Assembly: GCA_025057595.1 (NCBI GenBank)
Contig: JANXBK010000001.1
Span: forward strand, 1-64,000
Reading direction: 5' to 3'
DNA from: Thermodesulfovibrio sp.
GTDB taxonomy: Bacteria; Nitrospirota; Thermodesulfovibrionia; Thermodesulfovibrionales; Thermodesulfovibrionaceae
Length of the DNA: 64,000 bases
Shown here: positions 16,980-26,716 of the stretch, in pieces
Numbering within the stretch: position 1 is the stretch's first letter
Layout: each line of letters begins with the position of its first letter
Notes under the pieces: generated by a model
Told to the model about the DNA's origin: nothing
What the model saw: only the letters and a program-made list of their open reading frames with translations
Database searches by the model: none
Position numbers and translations under genes: made by a program

Positions 16980-17819
16980 ATGAAAAAGATTTTAACATCA
17001 ATTTTAGTTTTAGTTTTCATCACAGTGGTACCTATTGTGGCATTCGCTACAGAGCTGAAGTTTGGTTTACTACCAAGACTTACAGAAAAAGAGATGATAG
17101 AAGGATTTACTCCTTTAGCTCAATATCTTGAAAAAGAGTTAGGCGTTAAAGTTAAACTTGTGATACCAAAAGATTTTGACACATGGACAGCTGAAGCAAA
17201 GGCTGGTGCTTACGATATTGCCTATACTAATCCTTATCTTTACGTAGTAGTTAAGAAAACACTAAAGGATGCTCAACCAATAGCTATCGCATCTGAGCCA
17301 GAGATTGGAACAAAACTTTATGGAACAATAATTGTAAAAAAAGACAGTCCAATAAAATCAATAACTGATCTGAAGGGAAAAACTATAGCAGCTACAGATC
17401 CTGGTTCAGCAGGTGCATATCTTGTTCAGATGCTAATGCTTCAGAAAGCTAAGCTTAAAAAAGAGGATGTAAAAATCATTTTTGAAAAGAAGCGTGATCC
17501 AGTAGCTGAGGCAGTACTGTCTGGAAAGGCTGATGCTGGTTTTTTAAGAGATGATGATGTAGAAAAACTAAAGGTTGGCGGAGATAAATTTAGAAGACTT
17601 GGCAAAAGCGATCCAATTCCCAACTGGGTTATCTTTATAGGTAAAAAGATAGATCCAGCTATGGCAACAAAGATTAAGAATGCTATTCTCAAATTGAAAC
17701 CAGGAGATTTACAGTCTGTTAAGGTTCTTGCTCCAGCAAGAATAGATGGTTTTGTTCCAGCAACTGATAAGGATTTCAATGTTGTAATTAATGCTGCAAA
17801 AGCAGCAGGTGCTTACTAA
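16980..17819 (+). CDS. PhnD-like periplasmic oxyanion-binding protein
   Basis: Periplasmic solute-binding protein of the PhnD family (phosphate/phosphite/phosphonate type) with 279 residues. A Sec signal peptide covers about residues 1-24 (ending near AFAT). The body shows FGLLPRLTEKEM, DIAYTNPYLYVVV, SDPGSAGAY-like ligand loop (DPGSAGAYLVQ) and ADAGFLRDDD. No ABC permease or ATPase gene is present, so it is not part of an ordinary ABC importer. Instead it is followed by a TauE-type transporter and a sulfur-type Mo enzyme. It resembles the second PhnD domain of the lipoprotein at 36140. A sulfur oxyanion ligand is an inference. Confidence 0.82.
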   Translation: MKKILTSILVLVFITVVPIVAFATELKFGLLPRLTEKEMIEGFTPLAQYLEKELGVKVKLVIPKDFDTWTAEAKAGAYDIAYTNPYLYVVVKKTLKDAQPIAIASEPEIGTKLYGTIIVKKDSPIKSITDLKGKTIAATDPGSAGAYLVQMLMLQKAKLKKEDVKIIFEKKRDPVAEAVLSGKADAGFLRDDDVEKLKVGGDKFRRLGKSDPIPNWVIFIGKKIDPAMATKIKNAILKLKPGDLQSVKVLAPARIDGFVPATDKDFNVVINAAKAAGAY

Positions 17820-17827
17820 TTAAAGTG

Positions 17828-17852
17828 GAGGGCATGCTTAAAGCATGCCCTC
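17828..17852 (+). terminator. Strong intergenic hairpin, possible attenuator or mRNA stabiliser
   Basis: An 11-base perfect stem (GAGGGCATGCT at 17828-17838 with AGCATGCCCTC at 17842-17852) encloses a 3-base loop. It is GC-rich against an AT-rich background. Only TAAAAGG follows, with no T-tract, so it is more likely an RNA processing or 3'-stabilising element that raises the PhnD level relative to downstream genes than a full terminator. Confidence 0.6.
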
Positions 17853-17867
17853 TAAAAGGAGGTTTGT

Positions 17868-19094
17868 ATGAGTGTGAAGATTTTAACTCTTTTAACTATC
17901 ATAACATTAATAACTATTCAGCCCGAGATACTAAAGGCACAGCCTCAAGAGGCTCAGGCTCAACAGCAAAAACCAGAAGTTACTATTCAACTTGACAAAA
18001 AAACATTAAAAAACGGTGGCACAGTAATTGTAAGTGGTAAGGCTCCAGAAGGTAAACCAGTATATATAGAAGTCTGGACAGAGGAAAGGGTAAGAGCTGC
18101 AAGACTTGATGCCGATATAGATAAAGAGACAGGCAAAAGACCATATATCTTCTACATGACTGATGAGATGCCAGCCTTTTATAATCTTCTCGTTCCTAAG
18201 GAGTTTAGTGATGTGCTTGAAGCAGAAAAAAAACTTGGAAGAAAATGGAGTGTATCTACTGTATTAAGAAACACAGGTGCTACAGCTGTATTTGAAGCAC
18301 CAGCACAAGCAAAAATTGACCGATATCAAACCACTCTGTGGGCAAGCATAATAGGATCCCGTGGTGAGCTTCTTCCTCCGATGGATAAAACTGAAAATAA
18401 AAGAAGAGCTATGCAGCTTGTGAAGGCAAAATTTAGAGAGTTGCCAGTAGTATTTAAGGCAACTGTTGATATAGCTCCTGATGGAACATATAAAGCTCCA
18501 ATTGAGCTTCCGTCTAATGCACCTCCTGGCAAATACTATGTGATTGCAAAGGTTGACAAAGATACAAAGAGTGAGACAGCTACATTTGAAAACTCAATAG
18601 GCTTTCCTAGTGTATATCTTAATAATGCAGGAAGAACTATTAATTTGTTTGTTCCCTTTTTACTTACAGTAGCAATCACTACTTTTGGTGTTTTGATGGG
18701 AGCAGGGGGAGGTTTCATTCTCAATCCAGTCCTTGTAATGATGGGATTACCTCATACAGTTGTTGCAGGAACAGTCATGCCTACAGTTCTTTTTTCCCAA
18801 GGCAGTGGTATATATAACTACTCCAAAATAAAATTCATCAGCTTTAAACTTGGGATCACATTAGGACTTGCTATGTTAGCTGGAGGATTTATAGGTCCTA
18901 AGCTTACTGAGCTTATTACTCTTGAGCAATATAAATTCCTGTTTGGTTGGATTTTATTGATTCTTGCTGCTTTGATGCTTTGGCAGACAACTCCAAAATA
19001 TATCGAGAAAAATAAGAAAGAACAAGCTATACTGAGAGAGTATCAAAGAAGAGCTATAGAAGCAGCCAAGAAAAAACAAGAAGGAGGTAAATAA
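17868..19094 (+). CDS. TauE/SafE transporter half with large extracytoplasmic domain
   Basis: A 408-residue protein. Residues 1-24 form a signal or anchor helix, about 30-255 form a predicted beta-sandwich extracytoplasmic domain (GGTVIVSGKAPEGKPVYIEVW, APPGKYYVIAKV), and about 257-385 hold four membrane helices with the TauE repeat motif GAGGGFILNPVLVM. TauE/SafE permeases normally contain two such repeats (about eight helices) in one chain and export sulfite, sulfoacetate or related anions. Here the second repeat is encoded by the next gene, 3 bases away. The C-terminus is charged and cytoplasmic. A good AGGAGG precedes the ATG. Confidence 0.78.
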   Translation: MSVKILTLLTIITLITIQPEILKAQPQEAQAQQQKPEVTIQLDKKTLKNGGTVIVSGKAPEGKPVYIEVWTEERVRAARLDADIDKETGKRPYIFYMTDEMPAFYNLLVPKEFSDVLEAEKKLGRKWSVSTVLRNTGATAVFEAPAQAKIDRYQTTLWASIIGSRGELLPPMDKTENKRRAMQLVKAKFRELPVVFKATVDIAPDGTYKAPIELPSNAPPGKYYVIAKVDKDTKSETATFENSIGFPSVYLNNAGRTINLFVPFLLTVAITTFGVLMGAGGGFILNPVLVMMGLPHTVVAGTVMPTVLFSQGSGIYNYSKIKFISFKLGITLGLAMLAGGFIGPKLTELITLEQYKFLFGWILLILAALMLWQTTPKYIEKNKKEQAILREYQRRAIEAAKKKQEGGK

Positions 19095-19097
19095 ACT

Positions 19098-19487
19098 ATG
19101 AAAGTTGAATTTTGGGGACAAGAGTTTAAAGTAAATCTTTTTATTGGCATACCTGGAGCATTTCTAATAGCAGTTGCATCCTCTATGTTTGGATTTGGTG
19201 GAGGACCCTTTATGGTTCCACTTATGGCTGTTGGACTGAGGCTTCCTATGTACATTATTGTTGGTAGTTCTCTGCTTGCTATATTCTTTAATACCCTTAT
19301 GGGTTCCTTTAGACATTATGGTTTTGGAAACTTTGATCTAATCTTTTTCCTGTTAATGTTTCCTGGTGCGATTCTTGGTGGATATATAGGTCCAAGAATA
19401 GCTAAAAGGCTTAATCCAATAATTGTAAAAAGAGTTGCTTGTGTGGGACTTACAATTTTAGCTTTGCAACTTTTAGGTGTTTTCTAA
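19098..19487 (+). CDS. TauE/SafE transporter, second half
   Basis: A 129-residue membrane protein with about four helices and one TauE repeat (MFGFGGGPFMVPLMAVG, then GGYIGPRIAKRLNP). It is only half the normal permease and must pair with itself or, more likely, with the preceding gene product, whose stop is 3 bases upstream. Both genes have their own ribosome binding site (GGAGG near 19083). The reading frame is intact with no sign of a frameshift that could fuse them. Confidence 0.78.
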   Translation: MKVEFWGQEFKVNLFIGIPGAFLIAVASSMFGFGGGPFMVPLMAVGLRLPMYIIVGSSLLAIFFNTLMGSFRHYGFGNFDLIFFLLMFPGAILGGYIGPRIAKRLNPIIVKRVACVGLTILALQLLGVF

Positions 19488-19506
19488 AATTTAAAAGGGG
19501 TTAAAT

Positions 19507-21594
19507 ATGAAAAGCTCGGTATTTAGTTATTGTGGGATGTGCTCTGTTAGATGTCCTATCCGTGTTGAAGTAACAGATGGAAGAGTAACTTGGATAGAGG
19601 GAAATCCTTATGTTCCTGGCATGGAGGGAAGTCTCTGTGCTAGGGGTTCTGCAGGAGTTGCTCTTCTTTATGACTTTGAAAGGCTTCAGTATCCTATGAT
19701 AAGAACTGGTCAGAGAGGTTCAGGACAGTTTAAAAGAGTAAGTTGGAATGAGGCGTTTACCTATGTAGCTGAAAGGATTAAAGAAATACAGTCCCAGTAC
19801 GGCAAAAAAGCTGTAGCACTTTTAGACAGGGGTGCAGGGCTCTTTGGTGAGATACAGAGACTTATCGTAAGAGGTTTAGGTTCTCCTAACTACTTCAGTC
19901 ATGATGATTTTTGTAGAAAAAATGTGGACTTGGCTTATCAAACTCTTCTTGGATATGGAAGACCAGAAGTTAGCTATGACTTTGCTAATACTAAACACAT
20001 GGTCTTTTATGGAAGAAATGCTGTAGAGGCCTTGGGTGTAAGGGAGGTAAACAATATTATAAGGGCTCTTGAAAATGGAGCAGAGTTGACTTATATAGAT
20101 GTAAGAGTATCTAAGACAGCAACAAAAGCTACGAGATATTTTCAAATAAGACCTGGCACTGACTACGCTTTAAATCTTGCTCTTATCCATGTGATTCTTA
20201 GAGAAAATCTTTTTGATAAGGAGTTCGTTGATAGATTTGTCTCAGGAATAACAGAGCTTGAAGATTTTATAAAAAACTATACTCCTCAATGGGCAGAAAG
20301 GGAAACAGGAATTCCTGCTTATGAGATTATTAATCTTGCAAGAGCTTTAGGTGCTGCAAAACCGAGAGTAATAATTTATCCTGGTTGGTTTGCAGCAAGA
20401 TATATGGATGCCTTTTATTTTGCTCGCTCAGTAATCATTCTTAATGCTCTTCTTGGAAGCATTGAACAAAAAGGTGGGCTTATTTTAGCAAAAACACCAA
20501 AAGAGGTGGGAGCAAGAGGAATTAAAAGTCTTCTTGATAGAATACCTGCTTCAGAAGAAAAAAGAGTAGAGGCTGAGGAAGGTCAGGGCTTTCTTTATGA
20601 TGGAGCAGGGCACATATTACACCTTTTTAAAGCAATAAAAACAGCTAAGCCCTATCCTATAAAAGCTCTATTTGTAGTTCGTTATGATCCTTTTGCAGGA
20701 GTAACTCAAAAAGACATACAGGAAATACTTAATGGATTAGATCTCCTTGTAACAGTAGATGTAAACTACTCTGCAACTTCTTGGTATGCAGATGTTATTT
20801 TGCCTGAATCTACTTATCTGGAAAGAGATGATATAATCGGACTTCAAAGAGGTGCCAAGCCTACTCTTGTAATGAGACGTCAGGCAATAAAGCCTCTTTA
20901 CGATACAAAGGCAAAGTGGGAGATTGTAAAGGGCGTCCTAAATGCTTATGGAGTTGGTGATTATATGCCCTATGAGAGTATTGAAGATATATGGAGTTAT
21001 CAACTTGAGGAGACAGGAATAAAGATTGAGGATTTTAATAAAACTGGCCAAGTGGCACTATGTAAAGAGCCTAAGATGTATTCAAGAGAAGAGCTTAAAT
21101 TTAAAACACCTTCAGGCAAAATAGAGATTCTGTCAAGCAAAATGGCAGAAAGAGAGGTTCCATACTTTCTTGATTATCATGATCCAGCAAGACCAAATAT
21201 TGAGGAGGGAGAGTTTAGGCTGATTTTTGGAAGAATGGCAGTTCATACTCATGTTCAAACTCATAATAATAGGTATCTCAATGAAATAGTTCCAGAAAAT
21301 GAGCTATGGATAAATGATAAAGTAGCTACAAAACTTGGAATAAGAAGTGGTGATTGGGTAGAGGTTTCCTCGGAAGACTATGCAGGAAAAATAAAAGCAA
21401 AGGTTACACCTTTTATTCATCCAGAGGTGGTGTTTATGTATAGAGGATTTGAAAATGAGGTGCCATGGAAGAGTCGGTCTTTTGGCAGAGGATTAAATGA
21501 AGGCAGACTTCTTAAAGGTGCCTTTGACAGAATGGCTTATGGAAGTCATACTGGTGCACTTTTTGAGAACTTTGTAAAAGTAAGAAAGATTTAG
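19507..21594 (+). CDS. Molybdopterin oxidoreductase, PsrA/PhsA-like, no export signal
   Basis: Catalytic Mo/W-bisPGD subunit of 695 residues in the DMSO reductase superfamily. The N-terminus has the [4Fe-4S] motif CGMCSVRC...LCARG (C9, C12, C16, C44). C136 in SHDDFCRKN is the likely Mo ligand. The C-terminal Molydop_binding domain includes the FGRMAVHTHVQTHNN segment. It resembles polysulfide and thiosulfate reductase catalytic chains. Those usually carry a Tat signal; none is present here, and no upstream in-frame start supplies one, so it should be cytoplasmic. No PsrC-type membrane subunit follows; a ferredoxin gene and nuo genes do. The substrate is not proven. Confidence 0.83.
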   Translation: MKSSVFSYCGMCSVRCPIRVEVTDGRVTWIEGNPYVPGMEGSLCARGSAGVALLYDFERLQYPMIRTGQRGSGQFKRVSWNEAFTYVAERIKEIQSQYGKKAVALLDRGAGLFGEIQRLIVRGLGSPNYFSHDDFCRKNVDLAYQTLLGYGRPEVSYDFANTKHMVFYGRNAVEALGVREVNNIIRALENGAELTYIDVRVSKTATKATRYFQIRPGTDYALNLALIHVILRENLFDKEFVDRFVSGITELEDFIKNYTPQWAERETGIPAYEIINLARALGAAKPRVIIYPGWFAARYMDAFYFARSVIILNALLGSIEQKGGLILAKTPKEVGARGIKSLLDRIPASEEKRVEAEEGQGFLYDGAGHILHLFKAIKTAKPYPIKALFVVRYDPFAGVTQKDIQEILNGLDLLVTVDVNYSATSWYADVILPESTYLERDDIIGLQRGAKPTLVMRRQAIKPLYDTKAKWEIVKGVLNAYGVGDYMPYESIEDIWSYQLEETGIKIEDFNKTGQVALCKEPKMYSREELKFKTPSGKIEILSSKMAEREVPYFLDYHDPARPNIEEGEFRLIFGRMAVHTHVQTHNNRYLNEIVPENELWINDKVATKLGIRSGDWVEVSSEDYAGKIKAKVTPFIHPEVVFMYRGFENEVPWKSRSFGRGLNEGRLLKGAFDRMAYGSHTGALFENFVKVRKI

Positions 21595-21607
21595 AAGGAG
21601 GCAAAGG

Positions 21608-22114
21608 GTGAGCATATACTACATATATCAAGATCATGACCGCTGTATAGGATGTTACGCTTGTGAGGTTCACTGTAAAACTAAAAATGAGCTTCCTGTA
21701 GGACCAAGGCTTTGCAGAATCATTGAAACAGAGATAAAACTTGTTGGCGGGCTTCCAAGACAAAGATTTGTCTTTATGCCATGTTTTCATTGTGAAGAGC
21801 CATGGTGTGTAAAGGCTTGTCCTACAGGTGCAATGCAACGACGTTCTAAGGATGGAATTGTATTTGTTGAGCAGGCTCTCTGTGTAGGTTGTAAATCTTG
21901 TATTACAGCATGTCCGTGGGGTGTGCCACAGTGGAATCCTGAGACAGGCAAAGTTGTAAAGTGTGATTACTGTAAGGATAGAGTAGATGAGGGATTAAAG
22001 CCTGCTTGTGTAACAAAATGCACCACAAAAGCATTAAGATTTATATCTGCAGATGAGGCTTCAAGGCTTAAAAGAGAAAGATTTGTAAAAGATACATATG
22101 CTTCACTTTATTGA
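21608..22114 (+). CDS. Four-cluster ferredoxin subunit (PsrB/HycB-like)
   Basis: A 168-residue electron-transfer protein with 16 cysteines in four groups: [37 protein letters not shown] and CDYCKDR...CVTKC. This is the pattern of PsrB, DmsB and HycB, which carry four [4Fe-4S] clusters. It starts with GTG at 21608 after an AGGAGG. Its end overlaps the nuoB start by 17 bases. That coupling and the lack of a membrane anchor subunit suggest it passes electrons between the Mo subunit and the NuoB/NuoI clusters, as HycB does in formate hydrogenlyase. Confidence 0.88.
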   Translation: MSIYYIYQDHDRCIGCYACEVHCKTKNELPVGPRLCRIIETEIKLVGGLPRQRFVFMPCFHCEEPWCVKACPTGAMQRRSKDGIVFVEQALCVGCKSCITACPWGVPQWNPETGKVVKCDYCKDRVDEGLKPACVTKCTTKALRFISADEASRLKRERFVKDTYASLY

Positions 22115-22574
22115 TAAAAACATCATTGTTACCACTCTAGATAAAATAGTAAATTGGGGTAGGTCAAACTCTCTTTGGCCCCTTACCTTTGGATTAGCCT
22201 GTTGTGCTATTGAGATGATGGCAGCAGGTGCTTCACACTTAGATTTTGACAGATTTGGTGTTCTTTTTAGAGCTTCTCCACGCCAAGCAGATCTAATAAT
22301 AGTTGCAGGGACTGTCACATATAAAATGGCTCCAATACTAAAAAGAATATATGAGCAAATGGGTGAACCAAAGTATGTAATAGCTATGGGAAGTTGTGCT
22401 TGTACAGGAGGAGTTTTTAATACCTACAGTACTGTTCAAGGAGTAGATCAGTTTTTGCCAGTAGATGTGTATGTGCCAGGATGTCCACCGAGACCAGAAG
22501 CATTAATGTATGGAGTTTTGAAGTTAAAGGAAAAAATAATAAAAGAACAGAAAAGATGGGGAAGCTGGAGATAG
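22098..22574 (+). CDS. nuoB: NADH-quinone oxidoreductase subunit B
   Basis: Holds cluster N2, the last iron-sulfur cluster before quinone, in the peripheral arm. It has 158 residues with the cluster ligands in [18 protein letters not shown] and [11 protein letters not shown]. The start overlaps the ferredoxin gene by 17 bases and the end overlaps nuoD by 19 bases. It is the first nuo gene, preceded by no nuoA or nuoC, which is unusual. Confidence 0.95.
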   Translation: MLHFIDKNIIVTTLDKIVNWGRSNSLWPLTFGLACCAIEMMAAGASHLDFDRFGVLFRASPRQADLIIVAGTVTYKMAPILKRIYEQMGEPKYVIAMGSCACTGGVFNTYSTVQGVDQFLPVDVYVPGCPPRPEALMYGVLKLKEKIIKEQKRWGSWR

Positions 22575-23761
22575 AAAAACTTTCCGATTCGAACTTTATT
22601 CTTCAGATGGGACCTCATCATCCAGCAACTCATGGAGTATTAAGACTATTTTGTGAGTTTGAGGGTGAAAGAGTAATTAAAATAACTCCTGATATAGGAT
22701 ATCTTCACAGAGGCATAGAAAAGCTCTCAGAGACTAAAACCTATCCTGTAGCAATGACTCTTACTGATAGGCTCGATTACATTTCAAGCATGATTAACAA
22801 TATAGGATATTGTCTCGCAGTTGAAAGACTTTTAAATATTGAGCCACCCCCCAGAGCAAAGTTTATAAGAACTGTGGTTTCTGAGCTTACAAGACTAAGC
22901 AGTCATCTACTCTGGCTTGCTACTCACGCTTTGGATATAGGAGCAATGACAGTGTTTCTTTATGCCTTCAGAGAAAGAGAGCAAATACTTCAGTTTTTTG
23001 AAAAAATTTGTGGGGCAAGACTTACAGTAAGTTATCCAAGAATTGGTGGAGTAAGATTTGATATAAACAGTTTTGTTCTTGATGAGATTTATAAATTTAT
23101 GGATACAATGCTTAACCGCATTGATGAGTATGAAACTCTTCTTACAGAAAATCGGATATGGATTGCAAGAACAAAAAATATAGGAGTTATCTCAGCAGCA
23201 GAGGCAGTTTCTTTAGGACTTACAGGTCCTGCTTTAAGAGCCTCTGGAGTTTATTACGATGTCAGAAAACATATGCCCTATGATGCCTACAATGAGGTTG
23301 AGTTTGAAGTTCCTTTAGGTGAAAATGGAGATACCTATGACAGATACTTATGTAGAATTCGTGAGATGAGACAGTCGGTTTTTATAGTAAAACAGTGCAT
23401 CGAAAAAATGCCTAAAGGAGAGATTATCACAGATAAGGCTATTGATATTGATATTTCACCTGAAAGAAAGCGTTTATTTGTAGCAGAAGATTCTCTATGG
23501 AGTGGATTTATAGCTTTTTTAGATGAAAAACGAGAGCTTATACCAAAAGGAGAAATATATTCAGCTGTTGAAGCTCCGAAGGGAGAGCTTGGCTTTTACA
23601 TTGTAAGTGACGGAGGTGGAAAGCCATACAGAATGCGTATAAGAGCACCATCTTTTATTCATATCTCAGCTATTCCAAAACTCTGTGAAGGACATTTTCT
23701 TGCGGATGTTATTGCAATAATTGGAACTCTTGATATAGTAATGGGCGAGGCAGACAGATGA
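22556..23761 (+). CDS. nuoD: NADH-quinone oxidoreductase subunit D
   Basis: The 49-kDa-type subunit that shapes the quinone site with NuoB. The frame is open from 22481, but ATG 22556 is preferred because the protein then begins just before the family's normal N-terminus ([14 protein letters not shown]) at 401 residues. Other signatures are [11 protein letters not shown], the RLDYISSM segment and C-terminal [17 protein letters not shown] and [12 protein letters not shown]. It is not fused to NuoC, which is encoded later. The stop overlaps nuoI by 4 bases. Confidence 0.94.
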   Translation: MGKLEIEKLSDSNFILQMGPHHPATHGVLRLFCEFEGERVIKITPDIGYLHRGIEKLSETKTYPVAMTLTDRLDYISSMINNIGYCLAVERLLNIEPPPRAKFIRTVVSELTRLSSHLLWLATHALDIGAMTVFLYAFREREQILQFFEKICGARLTVSYPRIGGVRFDINSFVLDEIYKFMDTMLNRIDEYETLLTENRIWIARTKNIGVISAAEAVSLGLTGPALRASGVYYDVRKHMPYDAYNEVEFEVPLGENGDTYDRYLCRIREMRQSVFIVKQCIEKMPKGEIITDKAIDIDISPERKRLFVAEDSLWSGFIAFLDEKRELIPKGEIYSAVEAPKGELGFYIVSDGGGKPYRMRIRAPSFIHISAIPKLCEGHFLADVIAIIGTLDIVMGEADR

Positions 23762-24315
23762 AAACTCTCTTAAGAAAAATTCTCTTTGTTGACTTATTTA
23801 AAGGCATGGCTCTTACTTTTAAAACTATATTTAAAAAACCTGTTACAGTTCGTTATCCAAAGGAAAAAAGAGCCATTGAACCTGGATTCAGAGGCAGACA
23901 CGCCCTTGTTCGAGAATCTGAAACAGATAGGGAGCGGTGTATTGCTTGCACAAAGTGTGCGGTTGTTTGCCCCTCTCAATGTATTCATATAGAGTATGTA
24001 ATAAACTCTGAAACAGCTACAAGAAGTCTAACAAAATATGAGATAGATGCATTAAGATGTATTTTCTGCGGATACTGCGAGGAAGTCTGTCCTGTAAATG
24101 CTATTGTCTTAACAGAGTTTTATGAATATGCCTCCTACAGTAGAGAAGAAAACTATTTTGACAAAGAGGTATTGCTTAAGAATTGGGATGAATTTATAAG
24201 ACAGTATGAGGGCAGAGACTATATAAATAAATTCTGGTATTTACCAGGAATTAATAGAGAGAGACTACCAGTAGGTAAAAGACAACCTAAAGCTATTTTT
24301 AAAACAAAGGAGTAA
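23758..24315 (+). CDS. nuoI: NADH-quinone oxidoreductase subunit I
   Basis: Ferredoxin-type subunit with clusters N6a and N6b. It has 185 residues with two CxxCxxCxxxC motifs ([12 protein letters not shown] and [12 protein letters not shown]) and the RGRHALVR segment. The N-terminal helix carries [19 protein letters not shown], typical of NuoI. ATG overlaps the nuoD stop. NuoI normally receives electrons from NuoG; as nuoG is absent, the ferredoxin encoded at 21608 is a candidate donor or acceptor. Confidence 0.94.
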   Translation: MKTLLRKILFVDLFKGMALTFKTIFKKPVTVRYPKEKRAIEPGFRGRHALVRESETDRERCIACTKCAVVCPSQCIHIEYVINSETATRSLTKYEIDALRCIFCGYCEEVCPVNAIVLTEFYEYASYSREENYFDKEVLLKNWDEFIRQYEGRDYINKFWYLPGINRERLPVGKRQPKAIFKTKE

Positions 24316-24318
24316 AAG

Positions 24319-24699
24319 ATGGAGCCAGGAGCCTATATTCCTTATAAATACCTTCCAGTTGTTATTGCTATAATTTTGGCTACTGTTTTCGGTTTTGGAG
24401 GATTATTGATAAATAAACTTATGGCACCAAAAAAATTTAATCCCATTAAACTTATAGCTTATGAGTCTGGAAATCCACCAAGCGGACAGCCAAAGGATAG
24501 ATTTGTCATAGTCTTTTTTCTTATTGCCATACTTTTTGTAGTTTTTGATATAGAAGTTATCTTTCTTTATCCTTGGGCAGTAGCTTTTGGCGAGTTGTCC
24601 TCTGAAGGATTCTGGATTATGATTGTCTTTATTGCTTTGATTTTTCTTGGCTATCTTTATGAGATCTTTATAGGAGCTTTCAGATGGCAGAAAAGATAA
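24319..24699 (+). CDS. nuoA: NADH-quinone oxidoreductase subunit A
   Basis: Small membrane subunit near the quinone channel, 126 residues and three helices. It carries the conserved [14 protein letters not shown] loop and [12 protein letters not shown] in the second helix. It lies after nuoI instead of heading the operon. It overlaps nuoC by 16 bases. Confidence 0.93.
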   Translation: MEPGAYIPYKYLPVVIAIILATVFGFGGLLINKLMAPKKFNPIKLIAYESGNPPSGQPKDRFVIVFFLIAILFVVFDIEVIFLYPWAVAFGELSSEGFWIMIVFIALIFLGYLYEIFIGAFRWQKR

Positions 24700-25208
24700 A
24701 AAAGGCAGCAACTGAGGCAAGTTTAAAGATTGCAGAGCAGTTAAGGAGAATATTTTATGACTATATTGTTGATATAAAAGAATTCAGAGGGCAGGTTTTA
24801 GTAGTTGTAAATAAAGAAAAAATAAAAGAAATCATAAAGTATCTTAAAGAAGAGCAGGGTTTCAATCATCTACAAGACCTTTGTGGAGTTGATTACTATC
24901 CTCAAAAACCACGATTTGAGGTTGTTTATAGTCTTTTTAGTATTTGGAGAAGGCTGTATATTAGATTAAAGGTAAAAGTTGATGAAGAAGATCCAGAGAT
25001 AGAAAGCATTTCAGATCTTTGGCAGTCCGCAAATTGGCTTGAAAGAGAATGCTTTGATATGTTTGGATTAAGATTCAAAGGACATCCGGATTTAAAAAGG
25101 ATTCTTATGCCAGAGGATTGGGAAGGATATCCTCTAAGAAAAGATTATCCTATTGAGGGAAAAGAAGTTTGGAAAGGATTTAGAGAAATAGTTGAAAGCG
25201 GAGTTTAA
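24684..25208 (+). CDS. nuoC: NADH-quinone oxidoreductase subunit C
   Basis: The 30-kDa-type peripheral subunit of 174 residues. Motifs are [49 protein letters not shown] (in part) and the terminal [12 protein letters not shown]. It is a stand-alone gene located after nuoA, while most operons have nuoC between nuoB and nuoD. Confidence 0.93.
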   Translation: MAEKIKKAATEASLKIAEQLRRIFYDYIVDIKEFRGQVLVVVNKEKIKEIIKYLKEEQGFNHLQDLCGVDYYPQKPRFEVVYSLFSIWRRLYIRLKVKVDEEDPEIESISDLWQSANWLERECFDMFGLRFKGHPDLKRILMPEDWEGYPLRKDYPIEGKEVWKGFREIVESGV

Positions 25209-25211
25209 TTA

Positions 25212-26207
25212 ATGATTGAGTTACTTGGCCTAGTAATAAAAACATTTGTTGTTTTTGCTATAGTACTAACTCATGTTGCCTACACAACCTACGCAGAAAG
25301 AAAGATTATAGGTAGAGCTCAAGCAAGAATGGGTCCTATGGAGGTAGGGCCTCATGGACTGCTTCAGCCCATTGCAGATTTTATAAAAATATTCTTCAAA
25401 GAAGATATTATTCCTATGAATGCTGAAAAACTACTTTTTAAGATAGCTCCATTAGTAGTTTTAGTTTTTACTACGATTAATCTCACTGTTATTCCTTTTA
25501 CATCAGATTTTATTATTGCCGACTTAAACATAGGAGTTTTATTTATCTTAGCTTCCGCATCCGTTGCTGTTTATGGAGTAATACTTGCTGGATGGTCATC
25601 AAACAGTAAATATTCATTTCTTGGAGGAATTCGTTCTGCCAGTCAGGTCTTAAGCTATGAGATAGCTCTTGGATTAAGTCTTGCTGGAGTGGTATTGATG
25701 GCTGGCTCTCTTAATTTAAGAGAGATAGTTTATGCTCAACATAAAACTGCCTTTGGTATATATGCAATACCTCAGATTATAGGTTTTGTTGTGTTTATAA
25801 TAGCAGCATTTGCAGAAACCAACAGAGCACCTTTTGATCTCCCAGAAGCAGAAACAGAGCTCGTAGCAGGTTATTTAACCGAGTATAGTGCTTTCAGATA
25901 TGCGCTGTTTTTCCTTGCTGAGTATATTGCTATGTATGTTATGGCATCTATCTGTACCCTCTGTTTTTTAGGTGGATGGACAATCCCAAAGTTTATTACT
26001 GATTTTCTGCCGTTTTTAGAGAAAGTTCCTGGCATAGTATGGTTTGCCATAAAAGTCTATGCCTTCATATTTCTTTACATTTGGATAAGAGCAACATTTC
26101 CCAGATATAGATTTGACCAATTACTTAGTATTGGATGGAAAGTGCTAATTCCAGCAGGAATAATTAATATTTTTATTACCGCCTTCATAAAGAGGTTTGC
26201 ACTATGA
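25212..26207 (+). CDS. nuoH: NADH-quinone oxidoreductase subunit H
   Basis: Membrane subunit that joins the peripheral arm to the pump and forms part of the quinone channel. It has 331 residues and about eight helices. Signatures are AYTTYAERKIIGRAQARMGP, QPIADFIKIFFKED, AAFAETNRAPFDLPEAETEL and the terminal RATFPRYRFDQLLSIGWK. The end overlaps nuoJ by 4 bases. Confidence 0.95.
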   Translation: MIELLGLVIKTFVVFAIVLTHVAYTTYAERKIIGRAQARMGPMEVGPHGLLQPIADFIKIFFKEDIIPMNAEKLLFKIAPLVVLVFTTINLTVIPFTSDFIIADLNIGVLFILASASVAVYGVILAGWSSNSKYSFLGGIRSASQVLSYEIALGLSLAGVVLMAGSLNLREIVYAQHKTAFGIYAIPQIIGFVVFIIAAFAETNRAPFDLPEAETELVAGYLTEYSAFRYALFFLAEYIAMYVMASICTLCFLGGWTIPKFITDFLPFLEKVPGIVWFAIKVYAFIFLYIWIRATFPRYRFDQLLSIGWKVLIPAGIINIFITAFIKRFAL

Positions 26208-26716
26208 TTTATTTGATATTTGGTTATTTTTGTATAGCCACAGTAGGAATTTCAATTGTGGCACTTACAAGGAAAAATCCAGTTCATGCAGTATTAGGGT
26301 TATTATTACTTTTTCTTCATATAGCAGTGATATATCTTTTTCTGAATGCCGAGTTTTTAGCGATGGTTCAAATAATAGTTTATGCGGGTGCCATATTAGT
26401 AATGTTTCTTTTTACCTTATTTTTACTCGGAGCAAAAGAGCTCTCTTCAACTAAAAGATATACCTCAATCTTTGAAGGTAGAGTTCTCATAGGAGTTGCT
26501 ACAATGGCAGTTATAGTTGGAGCCTTTTCTTTAATAGAGACTAAATATAAGGGAAAATATACTATAAGTTATATTCAGGAAATAGGCAATACCAAGGCAG
26601 TAGGTGTCTTACTTTTCAATGAGTATCCTATAGGTGTGCTTCTTATTGGTATTATTCTTCTTATTCCAATGATAGCAGTTGCGGTATTAGCATGGAGAAA
26701 AAATGATACCTCTTGA
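26204..26716 (+). CDS. nuoJ: NADH-quinone oxidoreductase subunit J
   Basis: Membrane subunit with five helices and 170 residues. The pi-bulge helix region is seen as AEFLAMVQIIVYAGAILVMF. ATG overlaps the nuoH stop, and the end overlaps nuoK by 14 bases. Confidence 0.92.
   Translation: MIYLIFGYFCIATVGISIVALTRKNPVHAVLGLLLLFLHIAVIYLFLNAEFLAMVQIIVYAGAILVMFLFTLFLLGAKELSSTKRYTSIFEGRVLIGVATMAVIVGAFSLIETKYKGKYTISYIQEIGNTKAVGVLLFNEYPIGVLLIGIILLIPMIAVAVLAWRKNDTS

Noticed and set aside
16980-19487. Phosphonate ABC importer
   Set aside because: The binding protein is PhnD-like, but no phnC ATPase or phnE permease is nearby; the adjacent membrane proteins are TauE-type.
19507-22114. Complete polysulfide/thiosulfate reductase operon (psrABC)
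   Set aside because: The A and B type subunits are present, but there is no NrfD/PsrC membrane subunit and no Tat signal, so a standard periplasmic reductase is not supported.
22481-22555. Longer N-terminus for NuoD
   Set aside because: The extra residues lie within nuoB in another frame and are not NuoD-like; ATG 22556 gives the normal N-terminus.
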